Assembly (NCBI GenBank): GCA_021815905.1
Contig: JAKAZP010000002.1
Span: 1 to 24,734, forward strand
Direction: 5' to 3'
DNA: 24,734 bases
Source: Pseudomonadota bacterium
GTDB lineage: Bacteria; Pseudomonadota; Gammaproteobacteria; Steroidobacterales; Steroidobacteraceae
Shown: in pieces, positions 16,238 to 23,975 of the stretch
Position numbering within the stretch: position 1 is the first letter of the stretch
Layout: every line of letters starts with the position of its first letter
Made by a program: the position numbers and the translations under genes
The notes under the pieces: model-generated
The model's database searches: none
What the model was told of the DNA's origin: nothing
The model's input: the letters and a program-made list of their open reading frames with translations, nothing else

Positions 16238-17118
16238 AGTGCCGCCTCCCCGCCCGAGGTGCGCGCCTCGGGGGGAACCGGGTCGGCCGGGGCGATGACC
16301 CGCAGGCTGTCGATGCGGCGGCGGTCGGCGCGCATCACCCGGAACTCGAAGCCGTCGATGGTCGCCGACTCCCCGCGCCGCGGCAGCCGCCCGAGCTGCT
16401 TCATCATGAGGCCCGCGACCGTGTCGAAACCCTCCGCCTCCGAGAGGCTCGCGCCGAAGTATTCGTTGAATTCCCCGATGCGCGTCGAGCCGCGCACGGT
16501 GTACTGCCGGTCGGCTTCCTTGCGGATGTTCTGGTCATCCTCGACGTCGAACTCGTCGTCGATCTCACCGACGATCTGCTCGATGACATCCTCGATGGTG
16601 ACCAGGCCCGAGACGCCGCCGTATTCATCGACGACGATCGCCATGTGGTTGCGGTTGCCGCGGAACTCCTTGAGCAGCACGTTGAGACGCTTCGACTCCG
16701 GCACGAACACGGCCGGCCGCATGAACTCGCGGATGTCGAAGCGCTCGCGCTCGGCGCTGTTGCAGAGCCGCAGCAGATCCTTGGCGAGCAGGATGCCTTC
16801 GATGTCGTCGCGGTCCTCGTCCATCACCGGGAAGCGGGAGTGCCCCGATTCGATCACGGTCGGCAGTATGCGCGAGACCGGATCGTCGCGCCGGACGAAC
16901 ACCATCTGCGCGCGCGGCACCATGATATCGCGCACGTGAATGCTGGCGACTTCCAGCACGCCCTCGAGCATCGCGAGCGCGTCCGCATCGAGCAGTCCCC
17001 GCGAGCGCGCCTCGCGCAGAACCTCGAGCAGCTCCTGACGGTCCTGTGGCTCGGCCGCGAACGACTGCGTCAGCCGCTTCAGCCACCGGCCGGTCGTGTT
17101 GAGATCCTTGGACATCAT
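16234..17118 (-). CDS. corC: CorC/YbeX-type CBS domain protein
   Basis: Cytosolic protein of 294 residues with paired CBS domains at about 63-190 (IHVRDIMVPRAQMVFV, SRFPVMDED, and GVSGLVTIEDVIEQIVGEI) followed by a CorC_HlyC transporter-associated domain at about 205-285. It has no membrane segment, so it is the soluble CorC/YbeX form rather than the membrane CNNM-like form. Family work links it to magnesium/cobalt efflux and, for YbeX, to ribosome metabolism; the exact role is unsettled. The ATG at 17118 overlaps the ybeY stop by 4 nt, and the next ATG one codon later is the alternative. The order phoH-ybeY-corC-lnt is the standard one. Confidence 0.95.
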   Translation of the reverse strand: MMSKDLNTTGRWLKRLTQSFAAEPQDRQELLEVLREARSRGLLDADALAMLEGVLEVASIHVRDIMVPRAQMVFVRRDDPVSRILPTVIESGHSRFPVMDEDRDDIEGILLAKDLLRLCNSAERERFDIREFMRPAVFVPESKRLNVLLKEFRGNRNHMAIVVDEYGGVSGLVTIEDVIEQIVGEIDDEFDVEDDQNIRKEADRQYTVRGSTRIGEFNEYFGASLSEAEGFDTVAGLMMKQLGRLPRRGESATIDGFEFRVMRADRRRIDSLRVIAPADPVPPEARTSGGEAAL

Positions 17119-17582
17119 CGACTCCGGTACGGGTTATCGAAGCCCAGTCGGCGCAGCACGGCGACCTCGCGCCGCTCCATGCGCGCGGCCTCGCGCTCGC
17201 GCTGGTGGTCGTAGCCGATCAGGTGCAGCGCCCCATGCACGACGAGATGCGCCCAGTGCGCCCGCAGGGTCTTGCGCTGCGCGCGCGCCTCCGAGCGCAC
17301 GACCTGCGCGCAGATCACGAGATCCCCGAGCGGTGCGGGCACCCGGGCTGCAGGCGCGGCCGTCCCGGCCGGGAACGACAGCACGTTGGTCGGGCGGTCC
17401 TTGCCGCGATAGCGCGCGTTGAGGCGCCGGCTCTCGGCGGCGCCGACCACGCGCACGGCGAGCTCGCCTCCCGCGGCCCGTCGGCCGAGCGCCGTGCCGG
17501 CCCACGCGGCGATCTCCCGCCGCGGCGGAGCCCAGGATCCGACCCGGCGCTGCACCTCGACCCGGAGCGACGCGCCGCTCAC
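17115..17582 (-). CDS. ybeY: Endoribonuclease/rRNA maturation factor YbeY
   Basis: Metal-dependent RNase required for correct 16S rRNA 3'-end maturation and 70S ribosome quality control. The 155-residue product carries the family zinc motif H3xH5xH as HGALHLIGYDH, with H116, H120 and H126, and the upstream conserved RGKDRPTNVLSFP segment (59-71). It starts with GTG at 17582 in a GTGA overlap with the phoH stop and ends in an ATGA overlap with corC, so translation of the three is probably coupled. Confidence 0.97.
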   Translation of the reverse strand: MSGASLRVEVQRRVGSWAPPRREIAAWAGTALGRRAAGGELAVRVVGAAESRRLNARYRGKDRPTNVLSFPAGTAAPAARVPAPLGDLVICAQVVRSEARAQRKTLRAHWAHLVVHGALHLIGYDHQREREAARMERREVAVLRRLGFDNPYRSR

Positions 17583-18553
17583 GGGCGCTCCTGCTTCGTG
17601 TCGGCCGTGCGCGACTCGTATGCCTGCACGATGCGCTGCACGAGCGGGTGGCGCACGACATCGCGCGCGTCGAAGAACGTGAAGACGACGCCCTCGACCC
17701 CGCGCAGCACGTCGACGACGTGGCTGAGGCCCGACTGGCGCCCGGCGGGCAGATCGGTCTGCGTCACATCCCCCGTCACCACGGCCTTCGAGCCGAAGCC
17801 GATGCGCGTGAGGAACATCTTCATCTGCTCGATGGTGGTGTTCTGCGCCTCATCGAGGATGATGAAGGAGTCGTTGAGGGACCGGCCGCGCATGAAGGCG
17901 AGCGGCGCCACCTCGATCACGTTGCGCTCGATGAAGCGCGACACGCGATCGAAGCCGAGCATCTCGTACAGCGCGTCGTACATGGGGCGCAGGTACGGGT
18001 CCACCTTCTGCGTGAGGTCGCCGGGCAGGAAGCCGAGGCGCTCGCCCGCCTCCACCGCCGGGCGCACCAGCACGATGCGGCGCATGGCGTCCGCCTGCAG
18101 CGCCTCGACCGCGCACGCGACCGCGAGATAGGTCTTGCCGGTGCCCGCGGGCCCGATGCCGAAGGTGAGATCGCGGCTGCGAATCTGCGCCAGGTACTCG
18201 CGCTGATGGTGGCCGCGCGCGCGGATGCCCCCGCGCGGCACGCGCACGCCCCGCTCCTCGGGCTCGCTCTCCGATGGTGCGGGTCCGCTCTCGCGCTCGC
18301 GCAACGCGAGGTGCACGCGCTCGGGAGTCACTTCCTCCTCCTTCGCGAGCGCGAACAGCTCCTGCAGCACCTCCTCGGCGCTGACGGCGTGCGCGCCGAG
18401 GACGCGGAAGTTGTCCCCGCGGCGGCGGATCTCGACGTCGAGCCGCGCCTCGAGCAGGCGCAGGTTCTCATCGAGCGGGCCGCAGAGATTGGCAAGCCGC
18501 GCGTTGTCCGAGGGCTGGAGGTCGAATTCGCGCAGCGGTTCGGGGACGGTCAC
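17579..18553 (-). CDS. ybeZ: PhoH-like ATPase (YbeZ)
   Basis: P-loop ATPase of the PhoH family, thought to act with YbeY in RNA processing, possibly as a helicase. The 324-residue product has Walker A GPAGTGKT at 134-141, Walker [10 protein letters not shown] from 230, and the conserved segment [12 protein letters not shown] small N-terminal nucleic-acid-binding-like domain lies at about 10-85. The GTG at 18553 is preferred because it makes a 4-nt GTGA overlap with the miaB stop, the pattern seen at every other junction in this block. A GTG two codons upstream (18559) is equally in frame, so the true start could be either. Confidence 0.95.
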   Translation of the reverse strand: MTVPEPLREFDLQPSDNARLANLCGPLDENLRLLEARLDVEIRRRGDNFRVLGAHAVSAEEVLQELFALAKEEEVTPERVHLALRERESGPAPSESEPEERGVRVPRGGIRARGHHQREYLAQIRSRDLTFGIGPAGTGKTYLAVACAVEALQADAMRRIVLVRPAVEAGERLGFLPGDLTQKVDPYLRPMYDALYEMLGFDRVSRFIERNVIEVAPLAFMRGRSLNDSFIILDEAQNTTIEQMKMFLTRIGFGSKAVVTGDVTQTDLPAGRQSGLSHVVDVLRGVEGVVFTFFDARDVVRHPLVQRIVQAYESRTADTKQERP

Positions 18554-19875
18554 TGCCACAGGCGCCCGCGCAGGCTGTGCGGCAGCGCTTCCGTCACGGC
18601 CACGTCGGCGAACCGGCCGATGAGCCCGGCGGGACCTGCAAAGTTGATCCAGCGATTGTTGGCGGTCCTGCCCGCGAGCTCCCGCCCGTCCTTCTTGGCC
18701 GGCCGCTCGACCAGCACGCGCTGGACGCTGCCCACCATGCGCTCGCTGATCGAGCGCGCCTGCGACTCGAGCTGCGCCTGCAGCCGCGTCAGACGCTGTT
18801 GCTTGACCTCGGGCGCGGTGTCGTCGGGCAGCGCGGCGGCCGGGGTTCCCGGGCGGCGGCTGTAGAGAAAGCTGAAGGACTGGTCGAACCCGACATCGCG
18901 CACGAGCGCGAGCGTCGCCTCGAAGTCACGCTCGCCCTCCCCGGGGAAGCCGACGATGAAGTCCGAAGAAATCGCGATGTCCGGCCGCACTGCCCGCAAC
19001 CTGCGGACTTTTTCCTTGAATTCAATGGCCGTGTAGCCGCGCTTCATGGCCGCCAGCACCCGGTCCGAGCCGCTCTGCACGGGCAGGTGCACGTGGTCGG
19101 CGAGCTTCGGCACGGCGGCGAAGGCCTCGATCAGGCTGTGGTCGAACTCGAGCGGGTGCGAGGTGGTGAAGCGAATGCGCTCGATGCCCTCGAGGGCCGC
19201 GATGTGGTGGATCAGGGTTGCGAGATCGACCGCCGCGCCATCGGCCATCGCGCCCCGGTAGGCGTTGACGTTCTGGCCGAGGAGCGTCACCTCGCGCACG
19301 CCGCGCGCGAGGAGCTGGCCGACTTCCGCGAGCACCGAATCGAACGGGCGGCTGACCTCCTCGCCGCGCGTGTAGGGCACGATGCAGAAGCTGCAGTACT
19401 TGCTGCAGCCCTCCATGATCGAGACGAAGGCGCTCGCGCCCTCGACGCTCGGGGGCGGCAGCCGGTCGAACTTCTCGATTTCCGGAAAGCTGACGTCGAC
19501 CACCGGGCGGCCCGTGCGCTCGAGCGTTGCGATCATCTCGGGCAGCCGGTGCAGCGTCTGCGGGCCGAAGACGAGGTCGACGAAGGGCGCTCTCGAGGTG
19601 ATCCCCTCGCCCTCCTGGCTCGCCACGCAGCCCCCGACGCCGATCAGCACGTGCGGCCGGCGGGACTTCAGGCCACGCCACTGCCCGAGGAGCGAGAACA
19701 CCTTCTCCTGCGCCTTCTCGCGCACCGAGCAGGTGTTCATGAGCAGCACGTCGGCCTCCGCGGGATCCTCCGTGCGGGTGAGGCCGATGCCGGATTCGAG
19801 CACATCCGCCATGCGCGCGGAGTCGTACTCGTTCATCTGGCAGCCGAAGGTCTTGATGAAGTAGCGGCGGGACAT
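18550..19875 (-). CDS. miaB: tRNA-2-methylthio-N6-isopentenyladenosine synthase MiaB
   Basis: Radical-SAM methylthiotransferase that converts i6A37 to ms2i6A37 in tRNAs reading UNN codons. The 441-residue product has all three parts: the N-terminal MTTase domain with cluster ligands C12, C49 and C83; the radical-SAM domain with CSKYCSFC (C157, C161, C164); and a C-terminal TRAM domain at about 377-440. [10 protein letters not shown] and [16 protein letters not shown] are textbook MiaB. It heads the minus-strand miaB-phoH-ybeY-corC-lnt-protease run. A TAAAAT box about 22 nt before the ATG may serve as its -10. Confidence 0.98.
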   Translation of the reverse strand: MSRRYFIKTFGCQMNEYDSARMADVLESGIGLTRTEDPAEADVLLMNTCSVREKAQEKVFSLLGQWRGLKSRRPHVLIGVGGCVASQEGEGITSRAPFVDLVFGPQTLHRLPEMIATLERTGRPVVDVSFPEIEKFDRLPPPSVEGASAFVSIMEGCSKYCSFCIVPYTRGEEVSRPFDSVLAEVGQLLARGVREVTLLGQNVNAYRGAMADGAAVDLATLIHHIAALEGIERIRFTTSHPLEFDHSLIEAFAAVPKLADHVHLPVQSGSDRVLAAMKRGYTAIEFKEKVRRLRAVRPDIAISSDFIVGFPGEGERDFEATLALVRDVGFDQSFSFLYSRRPGTPAAALPDDTAPEVKQQRLTRLQAQLESQARSISERMVGSVQRVLVERPAKKDGRELAGRTANNRWINFAGPAGLIGRFADVAVTEALPHSLRGRLWQ

Positions 19876-19896
19876 AGGGCAGTCGCGAGACGGACG

Positions 19897-19902
19897 ATTT
19901 TA
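19897..19902 (-). promoter_or_regulatory. Candidate -10 box for miaB
   Basis: TAAAAT on the minus strand matches five of six consensus bases and would give a leader of about 15 nt before the miaB ATG. The 17-nt position upstream reads GTGCGG, so there is no -35 match and the call is tentative. Confidence 0.3.
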
Positions 19903-19915
19903 CGGCCTAAAGCCC

Positions 19916-19931
19916 GCGGCCGCACGGCCGC
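19916..19931. repeat. GC hairpin in the miaB/exporter spacer
   Basis: GCGGCC (19916-19921) and GGCCGC (19926-19931) form a perfect 6-bp stem with a 4-nt loop. It has no T-tract and lies between divergent promoters, so a terminator role is unlikely. It may be an operator-like dyad or a chance GC repeat. Confidence 0.25.
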
Positions 19932-20009
19932 GCCGCACCGAGGGCAGGCTGGAGTAAAACCCCATGCTGCTCAAAGAGTTGCGATCAATCAGCGGACCGC
20001 GCCGGGGGC

Positions 20010-20018
20010 TGGTACGCT
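20010..20018 (+). promoter_or_regulatory. Candidate extended -10 for the ABC exporter genes
   Basis: TGGTACGCT fits the extended -10 pattern TGnTAnnnT. It lies 7 nt before the ATG at 20026, so a transcript starting here would be nearly leaderless for the small ORF. No -35 hexamer is seen at normal spacing; a TTGCGA at 19979-19984 is 28 nt away, which is too far. Confidence 0.25.
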
Positions 20019-20025
20019 CCCCGGC

Positions 20026-20160
20026 ATGCCCCGCGCCCCGCTCCCGCCCGGCCGCCTCGACCGAGCCTCGCCGCCTAGCGGCCGCCGCGCGGCACCGGGG
20101 GGGGCGACGTGCGCGAGCACGGGCCTCCCCGGGGATGCCATGGCGCTCGCGGGACGATGA
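20026..20160 (+). CDS. Possible 44-residue leader ORF overlapping the exporter start
   Basis: An ATG at 20026 opens a 44-codon frame whose TGA (20158-20160) overlaps the exporter ATG at 20157 in an ATGA junction. The peptide is rich in Pro, Arg, Ala and Gly and matches nothing I recognise. Its frame is also open far upstream on the plus strand, so it may be an accident of high GC. The overlap and the extended -10 just before it are the only support. If real, it would couple translation to the exporter. Confidence 0.2.
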   Translation: MPRAPLPPGRLDRASPPSGRRAAPGGATCASTGLPGDAMALAGR

Positions 20161-21896
20161 CCATGCTGCTCGGGCTGCTGCGCCGCCATCTCGAGCCCTA
20201 CACCCGCTGGCTGGCCGCCGTCCTCGCGCTGCAGCTGGCGGGCACGGTCGCCTCGCTCTACCTGCCGACCCTCAACGCCAACATCATCGACCGCGGCATC
20301 GTGACGGGCGACATCGGCTACATCCTCGGCACGGGGCGCTGGATGCTGCTCATGACGCTCGCGCAGATCGGCTGCTCGGCCGCGGCGGCCTACTTCGGCG
20401 CGCGCGCCGCGATGAGCTTCGGGCGCGATCTGCGCGCGGCGGTCTTCCGGCGCGTCATGGCGTTTTCCGCACGCGAGCTCGCCCGGTTCGGCGCCCCGAC
20501 GCTGGTGACGCGCGCCACCAACGACGTGCTGCAGGTGCAGACGCTGGTCGCGGTCGGCAGCACGACGCTCATCTCGGCGCCGATCATGGGTGCGGGCGCG
20601 CTGATCATGGCGGTGCACGAGGATCCCGGCCTCTCGTGGCTGCTCGGAGCGAGCGTGCCGCTGCTCGCGGCGGTGGTCGGGATCACGGCCTTTCGCATGA
20701 TGCCGCAGTTCAGGCGGATGCAGGTCTGCATCGACATCGTCAACCGGATACTGCGCGAGCAGCTCGGCGGGATCCGGGTGGTGCGCGCCTTCGTGCGCGA
20801 GCCGCACGAGACCCGCCGCTTCGAGGATGCGAACGCGCAGCTCACCGACACCGCGCTCCGTGCCGGGCGGCTGCTGGCCCTGCTGCTCCCGGCGGTGGTC
20901 CTCATCGTCAACGCCTCGAGCGCCGCGGTGCTGTGGTTCGGCGCGGTTCGCATCAGCTCCGGGCAGTCCCAGATCGGCGACCTGGTGGCGTTCCTCGTGT
21001 ATCTCACCCAGATCCTGCTCGCGGTCATGATGGCGACCTTCATGCTGATGATGATTCCGCGAGCGTCCGTCAGCGCCGACCGGATCGGCGAGGTGCTGGC
21101 CACGGCATCCTCGTTGGCCGCCGCGGCCGAGCCGGTCACGTCCCTCGCCTCGACCGGCGAGGTCGAGTTCCGCGCGGTGGGGTTCCAGTATCCGGGAGCC
21201 GCGGAGCCGGTGCTGCACGATGTCTCCTTCCGCGTCACGGCCGGACAGACACTCGCGATCATCGGCAGCACGGGCGCCGGCAAGACGACGCTGGTGTCCC
21301 TCATTCCGCGGCTGCTCGATGTGACGGCGGGCGCCGTCCTGGTCGATGGCGTCGACGTGCGCGGACTCGATCCGGATCTGCTCTGCAGCCGCATCGGACT
21401 CGTGCCGCAGAGGTCGTATCTGTTCTCCGGCACCGTCGCGAGCAATCTTCGCTACGGCAGTCCGCGCGCGACGGACGAGCAGCTGTGGCGGGCGCTCGAG
21501 GTCGCGCAGGCGCGGGAATTCGTCGCGGCGATGCCGGGCGCCCTCGAGGCCGGCATCGCGCAGGGCGGCACCAACCTCTCCGGCGGACAGCGCCAGCGGC
21601 TCGCCATCGCCCGCGCGCTCGTGCGAGCCCCCGGGATCTACCTCTTCGACGATTCGTTCTCCGCGCTCGACTCGAGCACGGACGCGAGACTGCGCGCGGC
21701 GCTGCGCCCGTTGACCCGGCATGCCGCGGTGATCATGGTCGCGCAGCGCGTCTCGACCCTCATGGGGGCCGATCGGATCGCGGTGCTCGAGGGCGGCACC
21801 TTCGTCGGCCTCGGCCGCCATCAGGAGCTGCTGCGCGACTGCCCCCTCTACGCCGAGATCGTCGCCTCGCAGCTTTCGGCCGAGGAGGCGGCGTGA
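20157..21896 (+). CDS. ABC exporter half-transporter with a degenerate ATP site (subunit A)
   Basis: Inner-membrane type IV ABC exporter half of 579 residues: a six-helix membrane domain (about 1-310) and an ATPase domain (about 335-575). Walker A is GSTGAGKTT (370-378), the Q-loop is Q418, and the signature LSGGQRQR (474-481) is canonical. The Walker B is FDDSFSALD with D499 where the catalytic Glu should be, and the H-loop histidine is replaced by Q530 (VAQR). These changes mark the non-catalytic subunit of heterodimeric exporters such as TM287/288, BmrCD and TmrAB. The ATG at 20157 starts right at the membrane domain; a start 16 codons earlier (20109) adds no recognisable sequence. Its stop overlaps the next gene's GTG. 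The substrate is unknown; lipids or drugs are typical of the class. Confidence 0.93.
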   Translation: MTMLLGLLRRHLEPYTRWLAAVLALQLAGTVASLYLPTLNANIIDRGIVTGDIGYILGTGRWMLLMTLAQIGCSAAAAYFGARAAMSFGRDLRAAVFRRVMAFSARELARFGAPTLVTRATNDVLQVQTLVAVGSTTLISAPIMGAGALIMAVHEDPGLSWLLGASVPLLAAVVGITAFRMMPQFRRMQVCIDIVNRILREQLGGIRVVRAFVREPHETRRFEDANAQLTDTALRAGRLLALLLPAVVLIVNASSAAVLWFGAVRISSGQSQIGDLVAFLVYLTQILLAVMMATFMLMMIPRASVSADRIGEVLATASSLAAAAEPVTSLASTGEVEFRAVGFQYPGAAEPVLHDVSFRVTAGQTLAIIGSTGAGKTTLVSLIPRLLDVTAGAVLVDGVDVRGLDPDLLCSRIGLVPQRSYLFSGTVASNLRYGSPRATDEQLWRALEVAQAREFVAAMPGALEAGIAQGGTNLSGGQRQRLAIARALVRAPGIYLFDDSFSALDSSTDARLRAALRPLTRHAAVIMVAQRVSTLMGADRIAVLEGGTFVGLGRHQELLRDCPLYAEIVASQLSAEEAA

Positions 21897-23950
21897 CGGA
21901 GGGGCGCCGCCGCGCCGTGCCCGCGCGCCTGCCCGGCACCGCGCCGGCCGGCGGGCGCGGACCGCCGTGGATGAGCCTCGGTACGCCGGTCGAGAAGTCG
22001 ACGAGCTTCTGGCCGTCGGCGCGGCGCCTCGCGGCGAGACTCCGGCCCGAGCGGCTGCGCATGACGCTCGTCGTGGCGCTTTCGCTCGCGAGCGTGGCGC
22101 TCTCCGTGATCGGACCGTTGCTGATCGGCCGCGCGACCGACATCATCTTCTCGGGCGTGATCGGTGGGCGGCTCGCGCGGGGCCTCACCAAACGGCAGGC
22201 CATCGCCGCGGAGCGCGCGGCCGGACACCCGCATCTCGCGCAGATGTTCGCACGCATGCACCTCGTGCCCGGGGCCGGCATCGACTTCCGGGCGCTCGGC
22301 CTCACGCTGCTCGCGGTGGTCGCGCTCTATCTCGCCTCGAGCGCCTTTCTGTGGGGGCAGGGGTATCTGCTCAACGAGGTGGTGCAGGCCGTCGTCCGCA
22401 GGCTGCGCTCGGAAGTCGAGGAAAAGATCAACCGGCTGCCGCTGCGCTACTTCGACGGCCAGCCCCGCGGGGAGCTCCTCAGCCGCGTCACCAACGACAT
22501 CGGCAACATCTCGCAGAGCCTGCAGCAATCCCTGAGTCAGCTTCTGACGGCGCTGCTCACGGTGATCGGCGTGCTGGGCATGATGTTCGTGTTGTCGACG
22601 CTGCTCGCGCTCGTCGCGCTCGTGACGATTCCGCTCGCGCTGCTGCTCACCCGCTGGATCGGGCGACGCTCGCAGCGTCATTTCATCGCGCAGTGGACGC
22701 GCACCGGACATCTCAACGGCCAGATCGAGGAGGCATTCTCCGGCCACGAGCTGGTGAAGGTGTTCGGGCGGCAGCGCGAAGTGGCGAGCCGTTTCGACGC
22801 GCAGAACGAGCAGCTGTTCGAGGCGAGCTTCGCCGCTCAGTTCATCTCCGGCCTCATCATGCCGTCGATGATGTTCATCGGCAGCGTCAACTACGTGCTG
22901 ATCGCGGTGATCGGCGCGCTGCGCGTCGCCACCGGAGGCATGACGCTCGGCGCCGTGCAGGCGTTCATTCAGTACTCGCGCGCCTTCAACCGGCCGCTGA
23001 CCCAGGTCGCCTCCATGGCGGGCACGATGCAGTCGGGCGTCGCCTCGGCCGAGCGGGTGTTCGATCTGCTGGACGAGACCGAGCAGAGCGGCGAGCCGGC
23101 CGCCGGCGCCCGGCCCGCGGCCCTCGCGGGGCGGGTCGAGTTCCGGCACGTCTCCTTCAGTTACGATCCGGGAAGGCCCCTGATCGAGGATCTGTCCCTC
23201 ACGGCCGAGCCCGGCCACACGATCGCGATCGTCGGACCGACCGGCGCGGGCAAGACTACGCTCGTCAATCTGATCCTGCGCTTCTACGAGCTCGACGCGG
23301 GCCGCATCACGCTCGACGGCGTCGACATCGCGAGCATGCGCCGGGACGAGCTGCGCTCGCGCATCGGCATGGTGCTGCAGGACACGTGGCTGTTCCACGG
23401 CAGCATCCGCGACAACATCCGCTACGGCAGACCCGAGGCGCGCGAGGCGCAGGTCCTGGAAGCGGCCGAGGCCACCTTCGTCGATCGCTTCGTCCGCAGC
23501 CTCCCGGCCGGCTACGACACCGTCATCGACGAGGAAGCGGGCAACGTGAGCGCCGGACAGAAGCAGCTCATCACGATCGCACGGGCATTCCTCGCGCAGC
23601 CGGCGCTGCTCATCCTCGACGAGGCGACCAGCTCGGTGGACACCCGCACCGAGGCGCACGTGCAGCACGCGATGGCGGCGCTGCGCACCAACCGCACCAG
23701 CTTCGTCATCGCCCACCGGCTCTCCACCATCCGGGACGCCGATCTCATCCTCGTGATGAGCGCGGGCCGCATCGTCGAGCAGGGCACGCACGCGGAGCTG
23801 CTCGCCCGCAAGGGCGTCTACCACGAGCTCTACGCCGCGCAATTCGGCGGCGCCGAAGTCGAGGAGGAGCCGCGGCGCCGGCCGGCGGCTTTACTTTCCG
23901 ATCCGCTCACCCGAGAATCCGCCGGCTTTTCCCCGCGGCCCTCGCCCTGA
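21893..23950 (+). CDS. ABC exporter half-transporter with a catalytic Walker B (subunit B)
   Basis: Second half of the exporter, 685 residues. After a Pro/Gly-rich head (1-35) comes the membrane domain (about 57-390), with an unusually long segment between the first two helices (about 85-133, including GLTKRQAIAAE and VPGAGIDFRALG). The ATPase domain follows: Walker A GPTGAGKT (448-455), Q496, Walker B LLILDEATS with catalytic E577, and H608 (IAHRLST). The signature reads VSAGQKQ (552-558) instead of LSGGQ. It thus supplies the intact Walker B and H-loop of the working site and the altered signature of the weak site, complementing subunit A. A 30-residue Arg/Pro tail follows. The GTG start at 21893 overlaps the upstream stop by 4 nt. 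Wording such as QPRGELLSRVTNDIGNISQS is like actinobacterial exporters I know. Confidence 0.93.
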   Translation: MTEGRRRAVPARLPGTAPAGGRGPPWMSLGTPVEKSTSFWPSARRLAARLRPERLRMTLVVALSLASVALSVIGPLLIGRATDIIFSGVIGGRLARGLTKRQAIAAERAAGHPHLAQMFARMHLVPGAGIDFRALGLTLLAVVALYLASSAFLWGQGYLLNEVVQAVVRRLRSEVEEKINRLPLRYFDGQPRGELLSRVTNDIGNISQSLQQSLSQLLTALLTVIGVLGMMFVLSTLLALVALVTIPLALLLTRWIGRRSQRHFIAQWTRTGHLNGQIEEAFSGHELVKVFGRQREVASRFDAQNEQLFEASFAAQFISGLIMPSMMFIGSVNYVLIAVIGALRVATGGMTLGAVQAFIQYSRAFNRPLTQVASMAGTMQSGVASAERVFDLLDETEQSGEPAAGARPAALAGRVEFRHVSFSYDPGRPLIEDLSLTAEPGHTIAIVGPTGAGKTTLVNLILRFYELDAGRITLDGVDIASMRRDELRSRIGMVLQDTWLFHGSIRDNIRYGRPEAREAQVLEAAEATFVDRFVRSLPAGYDTVIDEEAGNVSAGQKQLITIARAFLAQPALLILDEATSSVDTRTEAHVQHAMAALRTNRTSFVIAHRLSTIRDADLILVMSAGRIVEQGTHAELLARKGVYHELYAAQFGGAEVEEEPRRRPAALLSDPLTRESAGFSPRPSP

Positions 23951-23975
23951 ATCCCCGGCGATCCCTACGGCACCC

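Larger units (their letters stand above)
19876..20156. other. Divergent region between miaB and the ABC exporter pair
   Basis: These 281 nt separate miaB from the exporter genes. They hold the candidate miaB -10 box, a GC hairpin at 19916-19931, a possible extended -10 at 20010-20018 and a 44-codon ORF, all listed separately. An ATG at 19964 is preceded by GGAG at good spacing, but its frame is the out-of-phase reading of the first exporter gene. No RNA gene is recognised. Confidence 0.4.

Noticed and set aside
14579..16939. 786-residue plus-strand frame antisense to lnt and corC
   Set aside because: Both opposite-strand genes have intact catalytic and CBS motifs; this one is low-complexity Arg/His/Glu-rich reading.
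19979..20018. TTGCGA and TACGCT as a sigma-70 promoter pair for the exporter
   Set aside because: The spacing of 28 nt is far outside the usual 16-18; only the extended -10 on its own was kept, with low confidence.
19964..23950. A 1328-residue plus-strand open frame starting at an ATG with GGAG upstream
   Set aside because: Its first half is the out-of-phase reading of exporter subunit A, rich in Arg/Ala/Gly with no family wording; only the part from 21893 is a real gene.
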